Assembly (NCBI GenBank): GCA_050873965.1
Contig: JBNMJS010000083.1
Span: 1-7,758 of the forward strand
DNA: 7,758 nt
Source: UBA2883 sp050873965
Lineage (GTDB): Bacteria > Cyanobacteriota > Vampirovibrionia > Gastranaerophilales > Gastranaerophilaceae
Direction: 5' to 3'
In this document: piece by piece, positions 1 through 6,681 of the stretch
Numbering within the stretch: the stretch's first letter is position 1
How the letters are laid out: every line of letters begins with the position of its first letter
The notes under the pieces: generated by a model
Databases searched by the model: none
What the model saw: only the letters and a program-made list of their open reading frames with translations
What the model was told of the DNA's origin: nothing
Translations under genes and position numbers: made by a program

Positions 1-3000
1 CTTATTTATATCATCATAAGCATTATCATTTCTTATATGATATGTAGGATTGTAATATTCTCTTGCCTTAGCCTTATTTGCAGATAATTCAGAACGTTCT
101 GCTTCGACACCTTCAGGTAAGTGATATAACATAAACACACCATCAGGGGCTGTTTTTTCATTCAATAAGATACCTTCATCCCTACCATCTACTTTTCGTT
201 TAATAAAATAATCATCATCATGCCTGCATACTTCGTAAATAGCATCATCATTAGGATTAATATTTTTAAACTGAGTACCTTCATCTAATGAAATTTTACC
301 TTTTGGTCCTTTTAAGTAAATGCTGTCTAACCAAACATCATTTGGTTTAAGGTTATCAACATCAATTTTATTATCTGTTGAAATACCGTTAGGGTTAAGA
401 ACAGATATACTCATTGCACCGTTTGAAGCCTGTGACATAACAGCTGATACTTCTCTCTTTTCAGCAGTACCATTTTTATAACCACCTTGTCTGTCAAGTT
501 TATACATTGTACCGTTATTCAATGCTTCTAATTTATTCATATCATCGTCCATTCTTTGACGGCTAATTTCATCTAAGTCATCTTTATAATCAACGATTTC
601 TTGACGTCTATTTGGACTATCATCTTCAACAATAGACCAATCTAATGCGTTACGGTTTTGTAGATATGTGTTTTTACACTTATCTTCATAACCAGTCATT
701 GCAAGTTCATCACCACTATACAATGTAGGATTTCCTGACAATGCATTCAAGTAACGAGTAATGATTCTAGTCTTAGCACGACCAACTTCAGTTGCTTTTA
801 CATCAACCATATCTTTATATGATTGAGCCGCTTTTTCATTTAATTTATCAGCCAAACCATGTTTTTCAACTGCTTGGTCATAAATAATATCAAAAGCATC
901 TGGAACTGGTTTTGAACCAAAACCATCTTTTTCACCAATTTTCTTTGTAGAATCAGATGTACTCAAATCATGTTCATCTTCAGCAGTTTTGTAATATTTA
1001 CCATTTACAACATCTGCAACAGAATCAGATAAAGCAGTATAGATTTCATTATATTTTCTATCTATTTCACCATATTTTCTATCTTTTTCTTCTTGACTAT
1101 CATGGCTCTTGCTTACATATTCTTTTTCAGCATTTTTCATTTCTTCATTTACTTTACCAATGCTTGAACGTAACAATTCACCATTTGCAACTGCTTTTGC
1201 ACTAACATTATTGAAATAATCACCATCATTCTTGATAATTCTATTACCTTCAGGAGAAATTTCATTCTCATTCATAATGTTATTCATTATCATATAAGCA
1301 GTCTTACGATGTTTTACATCATGTTTATTAGAAAGATTTGCGTGGAATAAACTCATATCCATTGACAACGCATGAACCATACGAGTTTTATCGTGGTTTC
1401 CAGCGAATGTATAAGAATTTCTCTTATAATCAATTGGCTTATCAGAGAATCTACCAATCGAATTTTCTAACAAATCAACTCTTGCAGTATCTTTATTTTG
1501 AACTTTATCAAAACCTGATGCAAAATCATAACTGAATAAATTTGAAATACCATTGAAGAAATATGAATAGTTTGCTTCTGATGTAATACCAGCCATATCC
1601 ATCAAGGAACCAACGGCTTTACCTTCATTATCATAAATAACATCACCATTATCAGGTTTACCAGCATCTATCAATTCTGGAACATCAGTGATTTCTGCTA
1701 CAGTATATGAATTTGGATTTTCTTCCTTAACAGCAGAAACGAAATTACCCCAGAAACCTAACATATTGTTCCAAGCAGTATCAAAGCCTTGATCGCCATT
1801 TCTAACTGAATCCATATCTGCAACGTCTTTTGCTGCATCTAATCTCCAATCTAAGCCTAAACCTGAACGGTCAACCATTACTTCTGCTAATTTGAAACTG
1901 TTAGCATTTGTATTTTTAAATCGTTTTTCAATTGATGATGCAACAAAATCAACATCATCTTTACCTAGATTATCAACACCTTTTTTGATTTTGTTAACAA
2001 TTTGGTTTGCTTCATCTTCTTGGCTATCACCATTGATACCCATATTTCTTAATGAACCTTTTTTCATCATTGTGTCGTAATCATAAGCAATTTCGCCATT
2101 ATCAATTTGTTTTACACCAACTTCTGGCATAAGTGCTTTAACAACAGCATATTTTGCAACATCTTCTGCAATCAATGGAATTACATATTGACCATACTCT
2201 GTTACGCCATTTTCATCTAATAATTTTTCTTTTGATGATTCGTTTACATTTTTGATAACATCATCAGCAAAGTTTTTAATATCATTAGTGAAAACTTTAT
2301 TCATCTTATTATAAGTTTTCTCGAATTCTTTTGGAACTTTGTAAGTCTTATCATTCATTGCATCATATCTTGATTCACCAATATGATCAGAATCTGGAGA
2401 ACGTTTCATTAAATATGGAGATGATAATGCACCTTGAGTGTCAGGAGCGAACTCAATAGCATCAAGTTGTAAATCCATTAATGAAGAATTTAATAATTCA
2501 TCATAATTATCAATTTTTGGTCTTAATTCGTAGTTATCATCAAGAACATTCGCAACAACATCTCTTGAAACTCTAACATCTTCAGGTAATTTTGGATTCT
2601 TTGGATTTTGAGAATCTAATATATTAGTGATTCTTGAATATGCTTTTGCAGGATTAGAAGAAATTTCACCAATAGTTTTTGCAACATATTCATTATGAAC
2701 ATTTCTTACATGCTTAGTCCAATATTTACCAGCAGATACTGCCATATCTTGAACTTGAGCATTACCTCTACGCAATTTATCCATTTCAATAGCACGTTTT
2801 GCTGAATTCTTTTCAGATGCTAACAATTCATTATCATAGTTAGAAGTATAATAATTTAACTTAACCATATCTGTGTTAGCGTCCCAACAAACAAATCCAC
2901 CTTCATGTTTTGGTTCAATACTGATACCAGACAAAGAACCTACAAACATAGAACCTTGTGGACTATGTAAATCAATTTTTTCAGAACCACTACGAACACT

Positions 3001-4254
3001 ATTAACATCATTCAAGTTTTTAATATTTTTGTTATATTCGTATGGATCAATTTCAAATGAATATGGCATAGTTGTATCATCATGCGTATTCATATCCAAC
3101 TTACTACCAGAATTTGTTTTGTCGTACGCCTTGATTATACTTGTTTTATCATCTCTTTGAGCATCTGATACTAATGAATTATCAAAGATTTGTAAAACTG
3201 TAGGTTGCTTTGGATCATAATCTTCATTTTTTGTAATCTTAATTTGACCATCACTACCTTCTTTATAATCGAAAGGTGAGTTTACAATTTTATGGTTTAA
3301 GTTTTCCATATTTTCAGGAACAACACCAAGACCTAAACTACCGTCTTGAAGTCCACTCATTCTGAAGAAATAATATTCAGGTGGTTTGTTTTCATTATCC
3401 ATCCATTTGATAGCACGTTGGAAATGGATACCTTGCAAACCTTCTGATGTAAATGTACCATCATCAACCATATTCATACCATTTTTGAATACTTCACGTT
3501 GAAGAGTATTGTAATCATTAATATTACCAATACCACCTGCTAGAAGCATATTGTTTTGGTTCCAATATTTGTGAGATGAAACAGTATCACCACCTTTTAA
3601 AGGCAATGTAATAATTCTTTTATTACCTGCTTCTCTAAGTTCTGGAACTTTTGCAGCAATACCCGCTAATGTACCACCCATTGTATTAGAGAACGTTCTA
3701 TTTGAACTACGTATTTTATCTGTAATTGCTTGTTTTTCATCGGCTGTTGGGGCTTTTAATCTACCAGTATGTTTATCATTAAAACCTTCAAAAACATATC
3801 CAGGAGCAAGAGTATCAACACTCGCCAAATACATAGGACCTTGTTTTGTTACAGTTGTACCTTTTCTTGTAACTAATGTACAACCATCTATTTCTGCATT
3901 ATCTTCTTTTGGATAACCAGCAACTTTATTTGTGTTTTTATCACGCAATACATATCTATATGCAAATGGTTGTTCATCGGCTAAATCTAAGTCATATCTA
4001 GGTTCTACAGATACACCCTCTTTTGGAACATCAGCAGAAAAGAATGGTTCCATCTTGCCATCACAACCTTTTTCAATAAAGAAGTTGTTTTTCTTATCGA
4101 CACCTACCTTAAAAAACTGCACTTCGCAATTATACTTGCTCGAATCATACATACAGTTAAACTCATAGGCTTGAGCACCTGTTTCAGTCTTTTTATGTTG
4201 ATAACCTTTAAATGCTACGCCTTTATTTATGTGAGTCGATTTATTAATTTCCAT
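1..4254 (-). CDS. Giant alpha-amylase-family (GH13) protein, 3' end outside the window
   Basis: The frame is open for 1418 codons from ATG at 4254 to the window edge, so the C-terminus is missing. TAAGGAG at 4264-4270 lies 9 nt before the ATG. There is no signal peptide or membrane segment, so a cytoplasmic alpha-glucan (glycogen or maltodextrin) enzyme is likely; that is inference. A beta-rich N-terminal part (about 1-175) precedes a TIM barrel: barrel strands near 199-220, KYW at 229-231, region I-like segment near D265, region V-like MVKLN 463-467, region II WRLDAAKDV with R804 and nucleophile candidate D806, region III VAEITD with acid/base candidate E854, region IV GNHDKTR with H954 and D955, and region VII GNPTLYSGDE 1174-1183. 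The triad D806/E854/D955 is intact, so activity is plausible. Oddities: region I has TS where family members have NH, and there are insertions of hundreds of residues between motifs, including a charged helical stretch near 1037-1075. A beta-rich domain C follows 1200. The exact GH13 subfamily and substrate cannot be read from sequence alone. Confidence 0.88.
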   Translation of the reverse strand, partial: MEINKSTHINKGVAFKGYQHKKTETGAQAYEFNCMYDSSKYNCEVQFFKVGVDKKNNFFIEKGCDGKMEPFFSADVPKEGVSVEPRYDLDLADEQPFAYRYVLRDKNTNKVAGYPKEDNAEIDGCTLVTRKGTTVTKQGPMYLASVDTLAPGYVFEGFNDKHTGRLKAPTADEKQAITDKIRSSNRTFSNTMGGTLAGIAAKVPELREAGNKRIITLPLKGGDTVSSHKYWNQNNMLLAGGIGNINDYNTLQREVFKNGMNMVDDGTFTSEGLQGIHFQRAIKWMDNENKPPEYYFFRMSGLQDGSLGLGVVPENMENLNHKIVNSPFDYKEGSDGQIKITKNEDYDPKQPTVLQIFDNSLVSDAQRDDKTSIIKAYDKTNSGSKLDMNTHDDTTMPYSFEIDPYEYNKNIKNLNDVNSVRSGSEKIDLHSPQGSMFVGSLSGISIEPKHEGGFVCWDANTDMVKLNYYTSNYDNELLASEKNSAKRAIEMDKLRRGNAQVQDMAVSAGKYWTKHVRNVHNEYVAKTIGEISSNPAKAYSRITNILDSQNPKNPKLPEDVRVSRDVVANVLDDNYELRPKIDNYDELLNSSLMDLQLDAIEFAPDTQGALSSPYLMKRSPDSDHIGESRYDAMNDKTYKVPKEFEKTYNKMNKVFTNDIKNFADDVIKNVNESSKEKLLDENGVTEYGQYVIPLIAEDVAKYAVVKALMPEVGVKQIDNGEIAYDYDTMMKKGSLRNMGINGDSQEDEANQIVNKIKKGVDNLGKDDVDFVASSIEKRFKNTNANSFKLAEVMVDRSGLGLDWRLDAAKDVADMDSVRNGDQGFDTAWNNMLGFWGNFVSAVKEENPNSYTVAEITDVPELIDAGKPDNGDVIYDNEGKAVGSLMDMAGITSEANYSYFFNGISNLFSYDFASGFDKVQNKDTARVDLLENSIGRFSDKPIDYKRNSYTFAGNHDKTRMVHALSMDMSLFHANLSNKHDVKHRKTAYMIMNNIMNENEISPEGNRIIKNDGDYFNNVSAKAVANGELLRSSIGKVNEEMKNAEKEYVSKSHDSQEEKDRKYGEIDRKYNEIYTALSDSVADVVNGKYYKTAEDEHDLSTSDSTKKIGEKDGFGSKPVPDAFDIIYDQAVEKHGLADKLNEKAAQSYKDMVDVKATEVGRAKTRIITRYLNALSGNPTLYSGDELAMTGYEDKCKNTYLQNRNALDWSIVEDDSPNRRQEIVDYKDDLDEISRQRMDDDMNKLEALNNGTMYKLDRQGGYKNGTAEKREVSAVMSQASNGAMSISVLNPNGISTDNKIDVDNLKPNDVWLDSIYLKGPKGKISLDEGTQFKNINPNDDAIYEVCRHDDDYFIKRKVDGRDEGILLNEKTAPDGVFMLYHLPEGVEAERSELSANKAKAREYYNPTYHIRNDNAYDDINK

Positions 4255-4321
4255 GCAAAAACACTCCTTATCTATTAATAAGAAACACAGTGAACAAAAT
4301 TTTTGCTACCATGCCAATAAT

Positions 4322-4350
4322 ATATTAATAAAAATTTACAATAAAGTAAA
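4322..4350 (-). promoter_or_regulatory. Possible promoter of the GH13 gene
   Basis: Read on the minus strand, TTTACT (4350-4345) and TAATAT (4327-4322) are 17 nt apart. Each matches four of six sigma-70 consensus bases. The predicted transcript would start near 4315, giving a leader of about 60 nt before the ATG at 4254. In DNA this AT-rich such matches arise easily by chance, so this is a weak call. Confidence 0.33.
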
Positions 4351-4372
4351 GTTCTTAATGATAAGTTATAAG

Positions 4373-4382
4373 TGATTAATCA
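4373..4382. promoter_or_regulatory. 10-bp palindrome in the divergent intergenic region
   Basis: TGATTAATCA is a perfect palindrome lying between the two putative divergent promoters, about 11 nt upstream of the -35 proposed for the small plus-strand gene. It could be an operator half-site pair, but a 10-bp AT-rich palindrome may be chance. I do not recognise it as the site of a named regulator. Confidence 0.2.
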
Positions 4383-4393
4383 GAATTTTAGAC

Positions 4394-4422
4394 TATACAA
4401 AATTTGAAAAATAATTTATAAT
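4394..4422 (+). promoter_or_regulatory. Sigma-70-type promoter of the small acidic-tail gene
   Basis: A perfect -10 hexamer TATAAT (4417-4422) has TATACA (4394-4399, four of six -35 bases) 17 nt upstream. Transcription would begin near 4429, about 19 nt before the ATG at 4448, which leaves room for the GAGG ribosome site at 4436-4439. A closer -35 look-alike, TTGAAA at 4404-4409, is only 7 nt from the -10 and is not usable with it. Confidence 0.5.
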
Positions 4423-4447
4423 AAAATTAATTAGTGAGGTAAAAAAC

Positions 4448-4663
4448 ATGTCTTTTGGAATAAGTGGTAGCGATCCTTTTAAATCATATTCTTCTAATGC
4501 TGATGCTGGCGGTGGAATGGGCGTTTACACTCAACGTGTAAAAAGAGATGATAAGAAAAAAGAAAAGAAACAAGAAGAAGATTCTTTACTAGACATCACA
4601 GATGACAACGATGAAGATGAAAACATTGACATCGATTTAAGTGATGATGATTTTCTTGATTAA
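4448..4663 (+). CDS. Small hypothetical protein, basic segment plus acidic tail (71 aa)
   Basis: I do not recognise the family. ATG at 4448 is preceded by GAGG (4436-4439) with 8 nt spacing, and a good -10 lies upstream, so I take it as a real gene. The protein has three zones: a Gly/Ser-rich N-terminus (1-29, with GGGMG at 21-25), a basic zone (R30, K32, R33, K36-38, K40-41), and an acidic tail in which 16 of residues 43-71 are Asp or Glu. It has no Cys, Trp, signal peptide or membrane segment, and the second half is expected to be disordered. Such charge-block proteins can bind nucleic acid or basic partners, but nothing here shows which. It is divergent from the GH13 gene and convergent with the gshB-like gene, ending 13 nt from that gene's stop. 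It is probably a monocistronic unit. Confidence 0.72.
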   Translation: MSFGISGSDPFKSYSSNADAGGGMGVYTQRVKRDDKKKEKKQEEDSLLDITDDNDEDENIDIDLSDDDFLD

Positions 4664-4676
4664 TATATAATCGTTT

Positions 4677-5708
4677 CTAAAATGTTTCTGTTTTATATTT
4701 GTAGCCTGAATTGTTATCTTCTATAACAGGTTCTGGTTGTATTGCTGGTTTTTCTACTTCAACTTTATCTTCAACCAAACTCAAAATATAATCACCAATT
4801 TTTGTTTCAATATTAGTACAGAAATTATTATTTATCTCTTTAATAAAATAACATGGACTTGTAACATTAATTTCAATAATTTGACCATCAACAACATCAA
4901 GTCCCGCCATATAAATTCCCATTTTATTTAATGATTTTGCTACATTTGTGAAATTTATTTTTTCAGTATTTGATAAAATACCTTTTTTAACATAAGTATC
5001 ATTATGTGTATTAAATTTAAAATCATCAGATGTTGGGAGTTTAATTACACATTCATCAAGAACTTCTTCACCTAATGTAAGAACACGTTTATCACCATAT
5101 TTTACTGCTGGAATAAATTTTTGTACCATAACAACAGAATTTTCTTCATTAGTCATAGCATTGATTATAGAACGAGTATTTGGATCACCTTGATGAAGAT
5201 ACATAACACCACTACCAAAACATTTGTTTAATGGTTTAAGTATAATTTCACCACATTCTTGCAAGAAATCTTCTATTTTATCTTTTGAAGCAGTTACGAT
5301 ATGTTTTGGCATATATTCAGCAAATAATGAAGCGTGTAGTTTTTCATTAAAATTGCGAATTGCTTTTGTATCATTAACGATTTTTGTATTTTTAGCAAAA
5401 TCAAGAATGTATGTTGCATTAATATAATCATTATCAACTGGTGGATCAGGTCTGAACATAACAAGTTCAAAATCATCAACTTTTAATTCAAGATTTTCTT
5501 TTTTATAAAAAATATTTTCGTTTTCAAGGTATGTTGCAAATGAAGTTGCAAACGCAGTCGAATTTTTTAAATACAATCTATTATTTGTCGTAATAAATAC
5601 ATTATGGTTTCGTTTAAGAAATTCTTTAATAATCCAAAAATTTGTCACAAGATTATTAAATTCAAAATATTTAAGTTCAATTTTATCAATAACAAATAAA
5701 ATATTCAT
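4677..5708 (-). CDS. gshB: Glutathione synthetase-like ATP-grasp ligase (343 aa)
   Basis: The family member joins gamma-glutamylcysteine and glycine using ATP, the last step of glutathione synthesis, in the cytoplasm. Family signatures, numbered from ATG 5708: FRPDPPVDNDY 85-95 (substrate domain), VNDTKAIRNFNEKL 111-124, ILKPL 156-160 with ATP-binding K158, VQKFIP 195-200, GDKR 205-208, and GLDVVDGQIIEINVTSP 269-285. In the last, D271, E279 and N281 match the metal-binding residues of E. coli GshB (316 aa) almost position for position. Deviations: the Gly-rich loop after KPL is NKCFGSG rather than the usual DGMGG type, the RGN...GG segment expected near 230-242 is not recognisable, and a Pro/Glu/Lys-rich tail extends beyond about 312. 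I chose ATG 5708 over an in-frame GTG at 5717 that overlaps the ribosome site. A minus-strand -10-like TATAAC (5751-5746) lies upstream without a clear -35. No gshA is visible. The ligase fold is sure; the exact substrate is less so. Confidence 0.85.
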   Translation of the reverse strand: MNILFVIDKIELKYFEFNNLVTNFWIIKEFLKRNHNVFITTNNRLYLKNSTAFATSFATYLENENIFYKKENLELKVDDFELVMFRPDPPVDNDYINATYILDFAKNTKIVNDTKAIRNFNEKLHASLFAEYMPKHIVTASKDKIEDFLQECGEIILKPLNKCFGSGVMYLHQGDPNTRSIINAMTNEENSVVMVQKFIPAVKYGDKRVLTLGEEVLDECVIKLPTSDDFKFNTHNDTYVKKGILSNTEKINFTNVAKSLNKMGIYMAGLDVVDGQIIEINVTSPCYFIKEINNNFCTNIETKIGDYILSLVEDKVEVEKPAIQPEPVIEDNNSGYKYKTETF

Positions 5709-5717
5709 AGTCTGCAC

Positions 5718-5722
5718 CTCTC
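5718..5722 (-). promoter_or_regulatory. Ribosome binding site that fixes the gshB start
   Basis: AGAGG on the minus strand lies 9 nt before ATG 5708, the same spacing as for the GH13 and rdgB genes. The alternative GTG at 5717 begins immediately after this site and would have no usable ribosome site of its own, so the protein should start MNILFV. Confidence 0.7.
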
Positions 5723-5867
5723 AAGAAAATGGTAGCACAACAGATGTTATAATCAATACCTAAAAGTATAAAATATCATTGCAAGTAGATAATCTTTGTG
5801 GGAAGATTTTTATGAATTTGTAATGATTAATTTCACACAAATTAGAAATAAAATTTCAATTTCAATT

Positions 5868-5940
<73 letters not shown>

Positions 5941-5970
5941 ATTTATTTATTTCTGTATTAAATATAAAAA

Positions 5971-6546
5971 CTACAACTCAAAATTTTCTTTAATATATTC
6001 AAGCATTGCACGTAATGCTCTACCCCTATGAGAAATAGCATTTTTATCTTCTTCACTCATTTCAGCAATTGTTATATCACTATTATCTGGCATAAATATT
6101 GGATCATATCCAAACCCATTCACACCTTTTTGTGATTTAACAATATGTCCATAACATTCACCTTTTGTTATGTGAATAACATTCCCGTCCTTATCTACCA
6201 AACTCATACAGCATACAAACTTAGCTTTCCTATTTTCTACACCATCAAGTTCTCTCAAAACTCTATCAATTTTTTCTTGTTGCGTACCGGCATATCTTGC
6301 TGAATACAAACCAGGAGCACCATTCAATGCCTCAATACACAATCCAGAATCATCTGCCATGCTAATCATTTCATTTAATTTAGCAGCTGCTCTAGACTTA
6401 ATCAAAGAATTTTCTTCGAATGTATTTCCTGTTTCTTCAGGATTAAATTCACCATTAGGCGAAATAAACTCAACGCCTGAACCTTTTGCGATTTCATTTA
6501 CTTCATATACTTTATGAGGATTACCTGTACCCAATACTATTTTCAT
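5971..6546 (-). CDS. rdgB: RdgB/HAM1 non-canonical purine NTP pyrophosphatase (191 aa)
   Basis: Hydrolyses dITP, ITP and XTP to monophosphates plus pyrophosphate, keeping deaminated purines out of DNA and RNA; cytoplasmic. Family motifs are all present: TGNPHK 7-12 at the N-terminus (substrate and phosphate contacts), NTFEENSLIK 41-50, ADDSGL 64-69 (D66 is the likely counterpart of catalytic D69 in E. coli RdgB), GAPGLYSARYAG 76-87, GFGYDPIF 144-151, and the base-recognition motif SHRG 172-175. Length is normal for the family and nothing is missing. AAGGA at 6560-6556 lies 9 nt before ATG 6546; another ATG at 6553 is out of frame. The gene is divergent from the uridine-kinase-like gene and its control region carries an inverted repeat. 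The stop is 30 nt from the 3' end of the tRNA, which is convergent with it. Confidence 0.96.
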   Translation of the reverse strand: MKIVLGTGNPHKVYEVNEIAKGSGVEFISPNGEFNPEETGNTFEENSLIKSRAAAKLNEMISMADDSGLCIEALNGAPGLYSARYAGTQQEKIDRVLRELDGVENRKAKFVCCMSLVDKDGNVIHITKGECYGHIVKSQKGVNGFGYDPIFMPDNSDITIAEMSEEDKNAISHRGRALRAMLEYIKENFEL

Positions 6547-6569
6547 AATTCATATTCCTTTTTTGAATA

Positions 6570-6586
6570 AATGTAACATTTACATT
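6570..6586. promoter_or_regulatory. Inverted repeat, candidate operator between rdgB and kinase gene
   Basis: AATGTAA (6570-6576) and TTACATT (6580-6586) are perfect reverse complements separated by CAT. The element covers the putative rdgB -10 and lies roughly 53-69 nt upstream of the predicted start of the divergent kinase transcript. A dimeric regulator there could block rdgB and possibly act on the other promoter. Its size and symmetry suit a helix-turn-helix dimer, but I cannot name the regulator. I saw no second copy in this window. Confidence 0.42.
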
Positions 6587-6599
6587 AATAATATGACAA
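6570..6599 (-). promoter_or_regulatory. Possible promoter of rdgB
   Basis: On the minus strand TTGTCA (6599-6594, five of six -35 bases) is followed after 18 nt by TACATT (6575-6570, four of six), which is preceded by TGT and so reads as an extended -10. Transcription would begin near 6563, about 16 nt upstream of the ATG. The -10 lies within the inverted repeat at 6570-6586. Confidence 0.45.
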
Positions 6600-6623
6600 A
6601 AAGTTTTTTCTTTAAACTTGTTT

Positions 6624-6632
6624 TGATATAAT
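6624..6632 (+). promoter_or_regulatory. Extended -10 promoter of the uridine-kinase-like gene
   Basis: TGATATAAT contains a perfect TATAAT at 6627-6632 with the TGn extension that allows promoters to work with a poor -35. Only a T-run (6604-6609) occupies the -35 position. Predicted transcription start is near 6639, upstream of both candidate start codons (6652 and 6682). Confidence 0.55.
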
Positions 6633-6681
6633 AGAAAAAAATTAGATAAATATGTATGAAAAAGGAACACTAAAAACAACA

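Noticed and set aside
181..260. Runs of ATCATC resembling a microsatellite
   Set aside because: On the coding strand these are GAT codons in Asp-rich stretches of the GH13 protein, so they reflect protein composition.
957..4168. Several plus-strand open frames of 60-95 codons
   Set aside because: They lie wholly antisense to the GH13 frame, lack ribosome sites, and have odd compositions (for example His/Leu/Tyr/Phe runs) expected from reading Asp-, Asn- and Lys-rich codons backwards.
4300..4317. Possible sigma-54 promoter on the minus strand (TTGGCATGGTAGCA)
   Set aside because: The GG and GC elements are 8 nt apart, not the required 10, and the consensus is otherwise poor.
4658..4672. Small inverted repeat GATTA/TAATC at the convergent gene ends
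   Set aside because: A 5-bp AT-rich stem with a 5-nt loop and no adjacent T-tract is too weak to call a bidirectional terminator.
4737..5479. Short frames on both strands inside gshB
   Set aside because: They overlap a well-supported ATP-grasp gene in other frames and show no motif or start signal.
5791..5811. Hairpin AATCTT-TGTGGG-AAGATT followed by T residues
   Set aside because: It resembles a terminator on the plus strand, but no plus-strand gene ends upstream of it and the 6-bp stem is mostly A:T.
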